Shown in pieces: positions 35,549 through 43,843 of a stretch of 50,483 bases of DNA. Positions within the stretch are counted from its first letter, which is position 1, and every line of letters begins with the position of its first letter. The stretch covers positions 1 to 50,483 of the forward strand of contig NZ_JARJLT010000331.1 in assembly GCF_029335315.1 (NCBI RefSeq), read 5' to 3'. This DNA is from Pseudomonas citronellolis. GTDB lineage: Bacteria; Pseudomonadota; Gammaproteobacteria; Pseudomonadales; Pseudomonadaceae. A program made the translations under genes and the position numbers. The notes beneath the pieces are model-generated. The model was not told the origin of the DNA. It saw only the letters and a list, made by a program, of their open reading frames with translations, and searched no databases.

Positions 35549-36319
35549 ATGGCTGCCGACGCCGGCGCCGAACTCTGGCGTGAGTGCCAGGGTGAGCGAG
35601 CCATCGCCCCTCTGCGCGGCAAGCTGGTGCGCCTGGTCGAGAGCCAGGAGCAGGTGGCGACCATGCAGTTGGTGGAAACCCTCGAAGAGCAGGCCCTGCT
35701 CGAAGCGTTGATCGAGGCCAGCAAGCCGCGCCTGCCGCCGGCCAGCGAGGCGCTGCACTACCTGCTGAAGACGCCGTTTCGCTACCCGCCGCTGCGCTGG
35801 GGCTCGCGCTTCGGCCGGCGCCATGAGCCGAGCCTGTTCTATGCCGCCCTGCGCCTGGAAACGGCGATGGCCGAGACAGCCTACTACCGCTTCGTGCTCT
35901 GGGCGGGCATGGCCAGCCCGCCGCCCAGCGGGCGCATCCTTTCCGAGCACGCGTCGTTCGAGGCGCGCTTCCAGGCCACGCGCGGCGTGCGCCTGCAGGC
36001 GCCGCCGTTCGACGTCCACGCCGCGCGGCTGGAAGACAAGCGCGACTACCGTCTGACCCAGGGCCTGGGCAGTGCCATGCGCGCGGCCGGGGTGGAGGCA
36101 TTCGAATATCGCTCGGCGCGTTGCCCGCTGGGTGGGTTGAATGCCGCGCTGTACGTGCCTTCGCTATTCATCGACAAGCGTCCGCGTAACCTGATGCCCT
36201 GGCTGTGCGAGACCACCGTCGACTACGTGGCCTTCAAGCACGCCCAGGTGCCCGGCGCGCCCTTGCTGTTCCCTCGCGAGGCCTTCCTGGTCGACGGCGA
36301 CCTGCCGTTTCCGGCCTGA
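35549..36319 (+). CDS. RES-domain toxin of a RES-Xre module
   Basis: The 256-aa protein has the RES domain in its middle and C-terminal part (RWGSRFGRRHEPSLFYAALRLETAMAETAYYR, with the conserved R87 and E109). Toxins of this family, such as MbcT and Res, deplete NAD+. The start abuts the antitoxin stop (TGAATG), a translational coupling typical of the pair. An N-terminal helical extension of about 75 residues precedes the RES core. Confidence 0.88.
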   Translation: MAADAGAELWRECQGERAIAPLRGKLVRLVESQEQVATMQLVETLEEQALLEALIEASKPRLPPASEALHYLLKTPFRYPPLRWGSRFGRRHEPSLFYAALRLETAMAETAYYRFVLWAGMASPPPSGRILSEHASFEARFQATRGVRLQAPPFDVHAARLEDKRDYRLTQGLGSAMRAAGVEAFEYRSARCPLGGLNAALYVPSLFIDKRPRNLMPWLCETTVDYVAFKHAQVPGAPLLFPREAFLVDGDLPFPA

Positions 36320-36394
36320 CCGTCCGTCGTACCGTGCGTTCGCCGACGGGCGAACGCGCTAATTTATTGCGCTGGCCAAGCAATGGAGTGCGCC

Positions 36395-36604
36395 ATGGAA
36401 ATTCGCCTGGAAGCCCATCCCGATGATCACCGCCAATGGCGGGTGTATCTCAACCAGTACTTCTTCCAATACCCCAGCAAGGTCACCGCGCAGCGCATGC
36501 TCGAACGTATGCAGGTAGCGCTCGGCCAGGCTTCCGCAATGACGCCACAGGCGACGTCGGGCGCCGGCGGCGAGCGGCGGCGGCGCTGCCGGGCCTGCGT
36601 TTGA
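36395..36604 (+). CDS. Small conserved-looking protein of unknown function
   Basis: The 69-aa frame starts MEIRLEAHPDDHRQWRVYLN and ends in a basic, Cys-containing tail (ERRRRCRACV). A GGAG with 6-nt spacing supports the ATG at 36395. The first 45 residues have protein-like composition; the tail may be poorly conserved. I do not recognise it. Confidence 0.55.
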   Translation: MEIRLEAHPDDHRQWRVYLNQYFFQYPSKVTAQRMLERMQVALGQASAMTPQATSGAGGERRRRCRACV

Positions 36605-36734
36605 GCCAGCGCTGACAACCCCTTCGAAATCCCCCGGCTGCCCCCAAATGAGGCGGCCCGGCTGTGCCGGGCGCAAACTTGTGCACAATGATCGCGCCTG
36701 TTGTCAAGAACCGGAAACATTCTCGCGTAAGCGT

Positions 36735-36890
36735 TTGATTTTTCGTTGCACGTTTTTAAATTATTGATTATAAAGACTTTTTTCTATTGGTGAAAAAATC
36801 ACCAATCTGACGGGCGAGCCCATGGGGCAAGGCGTATAAGACGTTTTCATCATCTTATCCACGCGGTTATCCACAGCTTCTGTGGATTGT
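36735..36890. other. AT-rich region with DnaA-box-like 9-mers before rmuC
   Basis: The 408-bp noncoding stretch 36605-37012 contains an AT-rich segment (36735-36800), a hairpin ATTGGTGA-N5-TCACCAAT (36786-36806), and three DnaA-box-like 9-mers: TTATCCACG (36855-36863), TTATCCACA (36867-36875, consensus) and inverted TGTGGATTG (36881-36889). This is far from dnaA, so it is not oriC. It might titrate or recharge DnaA, or simply regulate rmuC. Confidence 0.5.
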
Positions 36891-37012
36891 CCCAAGCGCT
36901 TGCTTTCCCGCGCCTTGTCAAGGGTTTCAGCGGCCATTCCTGCACTTCATTCTCACGTGCGACTGCTACCATGGCGCGAATTTCCCCGTGACCGCCAGCC
37001 CCGGAGCGCCCC

Positions 37013-38488
37013 ATGCCGATCGACCTGCCCAACCTGCTGCTCGGCGTCCTCGCCGCTGCCTTGCCTCTGGCCTGGCTGGCCTGGCAGTTGCGCGAGCGCA
37101 GCGCGCGGCAGGAGAGCGAGCTGGGCCTGTTGCGCGAGCGCCTGGGCACCGCGCAACTGGCCCAGGACGGCCTGGGCGCGCAACTGGAAGCCGAGCGCGA
37201 AGCCTTCCAGCGCCTGAGCGGGCGGCACGGCGAGCTGTCCGCCGAGGCTGCGGCGCTGCGCCGCGAGGTGGAGCTGAGCCGCGCCGAGCGCGAGCGCCAG
37301 CTGCACGCCGAGCGCGAATGGCTGGGCGAACGCGAGGACCGCGAGGAAGAACTGCGCCGCCTGTCCGCCGAGCGCGCCTCGCTGGCCGCCGAGCTGCGCG
37401 AGCAGCAGGAAGGTCACCAGCGCCGCCTGGACGATCTGCAGGCGGCCCGTGACGAACTGCGCGCGCAGTTCGCCGAGCTGGCCGGGAAGATCTTCGAGGA
37501 GCGCGAACAGCGTTTCGCCGAAGCCAGCCAGCAGCGCCTCGGGCAACTGCTCGACCCGTTGAAGGAACGCATCCAGTCCTTCGAGAAGCGCGTCGAGGAG
37601 AGTTATCAACAAGAGGCCCGCGAGCGCTTCTCGCTGGCCAAGGAGCTGGAGCGCCTGCAACAGCTCAACCTGCGCCTGGGCGAGGAAGCCACCAACCTGA
37701 CCCGCGCGCTCAAGGGTCAGAAGACCCAGGGCAACTGGGGCGAACTGGTGCTGGAGCGGGTGCTGGAACACGCCGGCCTGGAAAAGGGCCGCGAGTACGA
37801 GACCCAGGTCAGCCTGCGCGCCGCCAACGGCGAGCGCTTCCAGCCCGACGTGCTGATCCGCCTGCCGGGCGACAAGCAGGTGGTGGTGGACGCCAAGGTC
37901 AGCCTGACCGCCTACCAGCAGTTCGTCGCCGCCGACGACGAGGTGATCCGCCAGCAGGCCCTGAAGCAACACGTGCTGTCGCTGCGCAGTCACGTGAAGG
38001 GCCTCTCCGACAAGGATTACCGGCGCCTGGAGGGCCTGCACAGCCTGGACTTCGTGTTGCTGTTCATGCCCATCGAGGCGGCGTTCTCGGCGGCCCTGCA
38101 AGCCGAGCCGAACCTGTTCCAGGAAGCCTTCGAGCGCAACATCGTGATCGTCAGCCCGACCACCCTGCTGGCCACCCTGCGGGTGATCGACAGCCTCTGG
38201 CGCCAGGAACGGCAGACCCAGAACGCCCGCGAGATCGCCGAGCGCGCCGGGGCGCTGTACGACAAGTTCGTGCTCTTCGTGCAGGACCTCGACGAGGTCG
38301 GCGCGCGCCTGCAGCAGCTGGACAAGGCCTACGCGGCGGCGCGCAACAAGCTCTGCGAGGGCCGTGGCAACCTGATCAGCCGCGCCGAACAGGTCAAGCT
38401 GCTCGGCGCCCGGGCCAGCAAGAGCCTGCCCAGCGACTGGCTGGAGCGTGCGCTGGGGGATGAGCCGCAGGTGCTGGAAGACGAATAG
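37013..38488 (+). CDS. rmuC: DNA recombination protein RmuC
   Basis: The 491-aa protein has an N-terminal membrane anchor (LLLGVLAAALPLAWLAWQL about 8-26), a long coiled coil (about 28-200) and the RmuC nuclease-like domain (about 220-440; QGNWGELVLERVLEHAGLEKGREYETQ and PDVLIRLPGDKQVVVDAKVSL). RmuC limits recombination at inverted repeats. The length fits the family. Confidence 0.95.
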   Translation: MPIDLPNLLLGVLAAALPLAWLAWQLRERSARQESELGLLRERLGTAQLAQDGLGAQLEAEREAFQRLSGRHGELSAEAAALRREVELSRAERERQLHAEREWLGEREDREEELRRLSAERASLAAELREQQEGHQRRLDDLQAARDELRAQFAELAGKIFEEREQRFAEASQQRLGQLLDPLKERIQSFEKRVEESYQQEARERFSLAKELERLQQLNLRLGEEATNLTRALKGQKTQGNWGELVLERVLEHAGLEKGREYETQVSLRAANGERFQPDVLIRLPGDKQVVVDAKVSLTAYQQFVAADDEVIRQQALKQHVLSLRSHVKGLSDKDYRRLEGLHSLDFVLLFMPIEAAFSAALQAEPNLFQEAFERNIVIVSPTTLLATLRVIDSLWRQERQTQNAREIAERAGALYDKFVLFVQDLDEVGARLQQLDKAYAAARNKLCEGRGNLISRAEQVKLLGARASKSLPSDWLERALGDEPQVLEDE

Positions 38489-38520
38489 CGCCAGCGCTCC
38501 GTTCCCACTGTAGTTTCGGT

Positions 38521-38542
38521 CGCGAGCAAGCTCGCTCCTACG
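38521..38542. repeat. REP-like palindromic repeat, copy 3
   Basis: CGCGAGCAAGCTCGCTCCTA is repeated exactly here as at 41-60. It lies between the convergent rmuC and FAD oxidoreductase genes. Confidence 0.8.
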
Positions 38543-38567
38543 AGAGCCGAGTTGTCACCGCGCCTTC

Positions 38568-39914
38568 TCAGAACAGCGAATACGGCTTGCCCGCCGTGCG
38601 GTCGGCGAAGCGCCGCAGGCGGAACGCGTGCAGGTCGAGGCCCGGCTGGCCGTCGAGCAGCCATTGGCTCATCAGCTGGCCGACGATCGGCCCCATGGCG
38701 AAGCCGTGGCCGCAGAAGCCGGTGGCCACCAGCAGGCCGCGAATCTCGCTCGGTGCGTCGAGCACCGGGATGCCGTCGGGCAGCACGTCGATCATCCCCG
38801 CCCAGCTCTCCACCACGCGTACATCCCTGAGGGCCGGGAAGGCCTCGCCCAGGGCTTTCTGCGCGGCGAAGACGCGGCCCTGGTTCACCGCCACCTGTGG
38901 ATCGCGCTCGCCCAGCGCCGGGCCGTTCACCCGGCTTTCCGAACCCGGCAGGCGCTGGCGCAGGTCGTGGAGCAGGGCGCCGTTGAGGCGGAAGGAGAAG
39001 CTCGCGCGGTTTTCCGGCAGCAGCGGCAGGTACCAGTTGGCCGCGCGCAGATAGCCGAGGCTGAGGTCGATGTCGGCCTGGGTTTCGTCGGCCAGGTTGA
39101 GGCTGCCGTCGGCGCGCTGGCGGAAGCCGATGCGGTGGCCGATGAAGCTCTGCGCGCCGACCGCCGGGCCCGGGCTGGTGCGCGACACCGTGCAGCGCAC
39201 GCCCTGCTGCGGTAGCTCCAGGCCCAGGGGTTGCAGCAGGCGCCAACTGCTGGCGCCGGCGGCCACCAGCACCTGGCGGGTCTTCACGTAGCCGCGCTCG
39301 GTCTGCACGCCGCAGATGGCGCCGGCGGCGACGTCGATGCCGCTTACCCCGCAGCCCTCGACGAACAGCGCGCCGCGCTCGCGGGCGCGCAGGGCCAGGG
39401 CCGGCGCCACCCGGCGCGGTTCGGCCTGGCCGTCGTTGGCGGTGTAGAGCGCGCCCAGGCCGGCGTCGGCGAGCCCGGGCAACTGTTCGCGGACGTCCTT
39501 CGGCGAGAGCAGGCGGGTACCCAGGCCGAACTGCGCGGCGACCTTCAGCCAGTCTTCGTGGCGGGCCAACTGCTCGGGCGTTTCGGACAGGTACAGGCAG
39601 CCGCCCTGGCGCCACTCCAGCGGCAGCTGCAGGTCTGCCTCGAGGCGTTCCCAGAGCGGGATCGCCGCCATCATCAGCGGCACTTCGGCGGGGTCGCGGG
39701 CCTGCTGGCGGACGAAGCCCCAGGCGCGCGTGGATTGCTGGCTGGCCAGCCCGGCCTTGTCGCAGACCAGCACGCGCAGGCCGCGCCCGGCCAGTTGCCA
39801 GGCGGTGGCGCAGCCCATGATGCCGCTGCCGGCGATGACGATATCGACTTCCTCGGGCAGGCGCGGCGCGGCACTGGCGAGGGCGGGGTGCAATGGATAG
39901 GTTCCCGTCGGCAT
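38568..39914 (-). CDS. FAD-dependent oxidoreductase, DadA/SoxA type
   Basis: The 448-aa flavoprotein has an N-terminal FAD site (VDIVIAGSGIMGCATAWQLAGRGLRVLVCDK, residues about 23-53) and the C-terminal FAD-binding end (GFCGHGFAMGPIVGQLMSQWLLDG). It belongs to the DAO family, which oxidises amino acids or secondary and tertiary amines. The start at 39914 (MPTGTYPLHPAL) is chosen as the nearest ATG to the FAD site; the frame is open further upstream without similarity. It lies 86 nt after the metal-dependent hydrolase gene and may share its operon. Confidence 0.87.
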   Translation of the reverse strand: MPTGTYPLHPALASAAPRLPEEVDIVIAGSGIMGCATAWQLAGRGLRVLVCDKAGLASQQSTRAWGFVRQQARDPAEVPLMMAAIPLWERLEADLQLPLEWRQGGCLYLSETPEQLARHEDWLKVAAQFGLGTRLLSPKDVREQLPGLADAGLGALYTANDGQAEPRRVAPALALRARERGALFVEGCGVSGIDVAAGAICGVQTERGYVKTRQVLVAAGASSWRLLQPLGLELPQQGVRCTVSRTSPGPAVGAQSFIGHRIGFRQRADGSLNLADETQADIDLSLGYLRAANWYLPLLPENRASFSFRLNGALLHDLRQRLPGSESRVNGPALGERDPQVAVNQGRVFAAQKALGEAFPALRDVRVVESWAGMIDVLPDGIPVLDAPSEIRGLLVATGFCGHGFAMGPIVGQLMSQWLLDGQPGLDLHAFRLRRFADRTAGKPYSLF

Positions 39915-40000
39915 AGGCTGTCCCTGTTGTGGCCCGTGGCGAAAGGGCCAGTATGCGCAAGGGAGGCCGCGCCCATCCATGGGCGCGGGTCCGCGGGGAC

Positions 40001-40888
40001 TCAGGCGCGGGCGGCGCGGCTGGCGGCGGGGGAGCGCGCCAGGTAGTCGAGGGCTTCCTGGGTGTTGGCTTCGTGGTCGGGGTGGTACCAGGGCTTGAAG
40101 TAGCGCAGGAAGCTGCTGGCCAGCGACATGCGACGCGGCAGCAGGCCGCGCTTTTCGCTGTCGCGCCAGATGCGCCCGAACGAGCGCGGCTTGCCCAGGC
40201 TCGGGTCCTGGCGGGCGAGGGTGCGGGTGCCGAAGGCGAATAGCCAGATGATCAGCGGCCAGACCACGAACATCCACGCCTGGCGGCTGACGAAGCTGCC
40301 GCCCAGGTGCACGTGCAGATCATGGGCGACGTTGCGGTGCTCGACTTCCTCGGCGCCGTGCCAGCGGAACAGGTCGAGCAGCACCGGGTCGGAGCCGGCG
40401 CGGTCCAGCGCTTCGGCCTCCAGCACCCATTTGCCGAGCACGCAGGTGAAGTGCTCTACGGCGGCGACGATGGCGCAGCGCTGGCCGATCCACCAGCGAC
40501 GCAGCCAGGGCGTTCTGTTGAACAGTTGCAGCCCCAGAGGGGTGTCGCTGAGCAACTGCTCGAACAGATAGTCCATGGCCTTCAGGTAGCGGCTGGAGTC
40601 GATGCCGTGCACCGTCAGGTAGCGCTCCACGGCGCCGGAGTGGGCGCGCGCGTGCATGGCTTCCTGGCGGATGAAACCCTGCACGTCGTCGCGCATGCGC
40701 GCGTCCTTCACGAAGGGCAGGGCCTTGTTGTACAGGCGGCAGAACCACAGCTCGCCGGCCGGCAGCATCATGTGGATGACGTTGATGACGTGGGAGGCCT
40801 CGGCCTCGCCGGGAATCCAGTGCAGCGGCGAGGCGCTGTAGTCGAACTGCACCTTGCGCTGCACCAGGCGGTGATGATGGTCGGTCAT
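40001..40888 (-). CDS. Predicted ferritin-like metal-dependent hydrolase (PF10118 type)
   Basis: The 295-aa protein matches the 'predicted metal-dependent hydrolase' family, with carboxylate/His pairs spread over helices (GELWFCRLYN, QEAMHARAHSGAVE, AAVEHFTCVLG, HGAEEVEHRNVAHDL) that suggest a diiron-type centre. Hydrophobic stretch about 210-225. Its substrate is unknown. It starts 10 nt after the EphD-like gene stop, implying an operon. Confidence 0.85.
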   Translation of the reverse strand: MTDHHHRLVQRKVQFDYSASPLHWIPGEAEASHVINVIHMMLPAGELWFCRLYNKALPFVKDARMRDDVQGFIRQEAMHARAHSGAVERYLTVHGIDSSRYLKAMDYLFEQLLSDTPLGLQLFNRTPWLRRWWIGQRCAIVAAVEHFTCVLGKWVLEAEALDRAGSDPVLLDLFRWHGAEEVEHRNVAHDLHVHLGGSFVSRQAWMFVVWPLIIWLFAFGTRTLARQDPSLGKPRSFGRIWRDSEKRGLLPRRMSLASSFLRYFKPWYHPDHEANTQEALDYLARSPAASRAARA

Positions 40889-40898
40889 GGCGAAGCCC

Positions 40899-42674
40899 TC
40901 AGGAGGTCAGGTCGAAACGTGCGAACAGGCGCGACAGGCCGGGCAGCAGGCGCCATTGCCAGCGCGCCAGGTGCACCTCGGTGCCGGCGGCGGCCACCGG
41001 CTGGTTGCGGCTCACGGCCTGGACGATCGACTCGCCGACCGTGTCCGGGCTCAGCCGCCGGCGCCGGTAGAAGCGCTGCACCTTGGCCCGCCGGCGCGCC
41101 TGCTGCTCGTCGCTGAGGCCGGCGAAGCGGGTGGCCTGGACGATGCCGGTGTCGACGAAGCCGGGGCAGGCGGCGCTGACGCCGATGCCGTGGCCGGCCA
41201 GTTCGGCGCGCAGGCATTCGCTGAGCATCAGCACCGCCGCCTTGCTGGTGGCGTAGGCCGGGTAGTTGCGCGACGGCGCGAAAGCCACGCCGGAGGCGAC
41301 GTTGACCAGGTGACCGGGTTTGCCGGCCGCGACCATCTGCCGGCCGAACAGGCGGCAGCCGTCGATGACGCTCCACAGGTTGACCCGCAGCAGGCGCTCC
41401 CAGTCCGCCGGGGTGGTGTCGAGCATGGCGCCGGCCAGGCCGATGCCGGCGTTGCTGACGACCACGTCGGGCACCCCGAGGCTACCCTGCACCCAGCCGG
41501 CGAAGCGCTCCATGGCGGTGCTGTCGCCGACGTCCACGCAGTAACTGAAGGCGTTCGCGCCCAGGTTGCGGGCCAGCTCGGCGCTGGCCTCGGCGGCGGC
41601 CGGGTCGATGTCGGCGGCGAGCACGCAGGCACCCTGTTCGGCGAAGCGCAGCAGGGTCGAGCGGCCGATGCCGCCGCCGGCGCCGGTGACCACCACCAGC
41701 TTGCCGGCGAAGGGGCCGGCGCCGGGCTTCTGCACGGCGCGCTGCAGCGGCTGGCTGGCCTCGCCGCCGTCGATATGGCGGGCGAATTCGTCGATCCAGC
41801 CGGCCAGCTGTTCCGGCTCGGCGAGCAGTTTCCAGTGCCCGGCGGTGACTTCGCGTCGCCACAGGCGCGGGGCCCACAGCGAGAGTTGCTGGAACAACTG
41901 CTGGCCGACGTAGCGGTCGCGGGTCGGCACCACCAGTTGCACCGGCACTTCGGTGTGGCGTTTGCGCGGCTTGAAGATCGAGGTGATGAAGTTGGCCCGG
42001 TAGAGCTTCACACCGTGTACGCCGTCGCTGGCCTGGTGCGGGTTGCGCGCGGGGTTGCGCACGCCCTCGACCTTGCGCAGGTACCGCGGCCACAGGCGCG
42101 CGGCGCCCAGGCGCCAGGACAGCGCCGGCAGCAGCGGCAGGTGGAAGTAGTAGATGTACCAGGAGTGCAGCAGTTGGCTGAGCACCTGCAGCAGGGCGGC
42201 CGGGCGCTTGCGCCGCAGGCGGTCGCGCATCCAGAAGCCGACGTGGTCCAGGCAGGGCCCGGAGATGCTGGTGTAGGAGGCGATGCGCTGGCGCAGCGCG
42301 GGGTCGGTGACGCTTTCCCAGGTCTGGATCGAGCCCCAGTCGTGGGCCACCAGGTGCGCCGGGCGCTCGGGGCTGACGGCGTCGAGCACCGCCTGCAGGT
42401 CGCGGCTGAGCAGTTCCAGGCGGTAGTCGCGGGTACGCCGGGGCTTGTCCGACTCGCCGGCGCCGCGCACGTCGTAGGCCACCACCTGGTAGCGGCCGAG
42501 CAGGCGGGCGATCAGCGGCAGCCAGACCTCGTGGTTGTCCGGGTAGCCGTGGACGAACAGCAGCAGCGGCTTGTCGGCGTCGCCCCAGCGGTACACGGCC
42601 AGGCGCACGTCGCCGGAGCGCACGTCGAGACGCTCGGCCGGCGGCAGGCCGGGGTGTTCCAGCATGGCGTTCAT
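40899..42674 (-). CDS. EphD-like fusion: alpha/beta hydrolase + short-chain dehydrogenase
   Basis: The 591-aa protein has two enzymes in one chain. Residues about 1-300 are an epoxide-hydrolase-like alpha/beta hydrolase with HGYPDN and nucleophile D112 in AHDWGS. Residues about 320-585 are a short-chain dehydrogenase with TGAGGGIG, the VSNAG motif, and YATSK active-site Tyr/Lys. This is the architecture and length of mycobacterial EphD. It probably acts on a lipid-like epoxide or alcohol. It is divergent from a MerR regulator, with a dyad between them, and heads an operon. Confidence 0.9.
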   Translation of the reverse strand: MNAMLEHPGLPPAERLDVRSGDVRLAVYRWGDADKPLLLFVHGYPDNHEVWLPLIARLLGRYQVVAYDVRGAGESDKPRRTRDYRLELLSRDLQAVLDAVSPERPAHLVAHDWGSIQTWESVTDPALRQRIASYTSISGPCLDHVGFWMRDRLRRKRPAALLQVLSQLLHSWYIYYFHLPLLPALSWRLGAARLWPRYLRKVEGVRNPARNPHQASDGVHGVKLYRANFITSIFKPRKRHTEVPVQLVVPTRDRYVGQQLFQQLSLWAPRLWRREVTAGHWKLLAEPEQLAGWIDEFARHIDGGEASQPLQRAVQKPGAGPFAGKLVVVTGAGGGIGRSTLLRFAEQGACVLAADIDPAAAEASAELARNLGANAFSYCVDVGDSTAMERFAGWVQGSLGVPDVVVSNAGIGLAGAMLDTTPADWERLLRVNLWSVIDGCRLFGRQMVAAGKPGHLVNVASGVAFAPSRNYPAYATSKAAVLMLSECLRAELAGHGIGVSAACPGFVDTGIVQATRFAGLSDEQQARRRAKVQRFYRRRRLSPDTVGESIVQAVSRNQPVAAAGTEVHLARWQWRLLPGLSRLFARFDLTS

Positions 42675-42775
42675 GCGCGCCCCCTTGCCTGGGGTGTGAG
42701 CGGGGAAGGGCGGTGGGGCTGCCGGGTGCCTCGGGGCATGACGTTCTCCAGGCCATTGTTGTTATGGAAACGACC

Positions 42776-42795
42776 GTGACATCGATGGATGTCAC
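42776..42795. promoter_or_regulatory. Perfect 20-bp dyad between EphD-like and MerR genes
   Basis: GTGACATC-GATG-GATGTCAC is a perfect inverted repeat 101 nt before the EphD-like start and 216 nt before merR. Its size suits a MerR-family operator. No convincing -35/-10 pair with a 19-bp spacer could be assigned. The rest of the 337-bp space (42675-43011) shows no gene. Confidence 0.6.
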
Positions 42796-43011
42796 AATCG
42801 ATGCTGACCGATCCGTCCCCGCCGCGCCATGCCGGGGAAGGGTGTTACCAATGCGGTCAGTGGCCTGGAACGCCGCAGCCATGCGGGTTTCGGCCGCATC
42901 ACCGGCGCCCGTCCGGTTGCAAGTCCCGCCTTTGGTTGGGCGTTTCGTCGGGCGGCCCGGTCGCGCCGGCGCGGTTGTGGGCGGCGCCGGCCAGTGGCTA
43001 TGATCGCCGCC

Positions 43012-43833
43012 ATGAGCACGCCCCTGAGTCTCCTGCAGCGCCTGCTCCAGCGTCCCGAGGAAAGCCCGCGGGAACTGGAGGACGAGCGCGAATTCAGCGT
43101 CGACGAGCTGGCCCGCGAGGCCGGCAGCACGGTGCGCAACGTGCGCGCCTACCAGGATCGCGGGCTGCTGCCGCCGCCGGAGCGGCGCGGCCGCAGCGGC
43201 GTCTACTTCGCCAGCCACCTGCGCCGGCTGCGCCTGATCGGCGGGCTGCTGGAGCGCGGCTACGGTCTGTCGAACATCAAGGAACTGCTGGACAGCTGGG
43301 AGCGCGGCCACGACCTCGACCATGTGCTCGGGCTCGACCAGGCCATCCTTGGCGCCTGGAACCTGGAGACGCCGACGCAGATCGGTTTCGACGAATTGCA
43401 GGCGATCTTCGGCGACGAACTCGACGACGACGTCATCGAGCGCGCCTTGGCCCAGGGGCTGCTGCAGTTCGACGGCGAGCGCATCAGCGTGCCCAGCCCG
43501 CGGCTGTTCAACGCCGGCGTCGAGCTGTACCGCTCCGGCATCCCCCTCGCCGCGCTGCTGGAGCACCTGGCGGTGCTGCGTGGCGACACCGAGCACCTGG
43601 CCGCCGGCATCGTGCGCCTGGTGGTCACCCACCTGGTGGACAAGCGCGGCGCCGAGCTGCTGCCGGGCGCCGCCGACCTGGGGCAACTGGCCGAGGTGTT
43701 CATGCGCTTGCGCCCGCTGGCCGAGCAGGTGGTGCTGGTGGAGCTGGCGCGTGGCCTGAAGCTGTCGGCCAACGAGATGCTTGGCGAGCGGGTCGGCGAG
43801 ATCCTTCGCCAGTTCGAGAAGCCGCGCCCCTGA
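43012..43833 (+). CDS. MerR-family transcriptional regulator
   Basis: The 273-aa protein has a MerR helix-turn-helix (about 28-95; FSVDELAREAGSTVRNVRAYQDRGLLPPPERRGRSGVYFASHLRRLRLIGGLLERGYGLSNIKELL) followed by a long effector domain of about 170 residues without the Cys cluster of metal sensors, so an organic ligand is likely. An alternative start at 43000 adds four residues. It converges on the MgtC-like gene with a 10-nt gap. Confidence 0.88.
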   Translation: MSTPLSLLQRLLQRPEESPRELEDEREFSVDELAREAGSTVRNVRAYQDRGLLPPPERRGRSGVYFASHLRRLRLIGGLLERGYGLSNIKELLDSWERGHDLDHVLGLDQAILGAWNLETPTQIGFDELQAIFGDELDDDVIERALAQGLLQFDGERISVPSPRLFNAGVELYRSGIPLAALLEHLAVLRGDTEHLAAGIVRLVVTHLVDKRGAELLPGAADLGQLAEVFMRLRPLAEQVVLVELARGLKLSANEMLGERVGEILRQFEKPRP

Positions 43834-43843
43834 CGCGCTGCGA

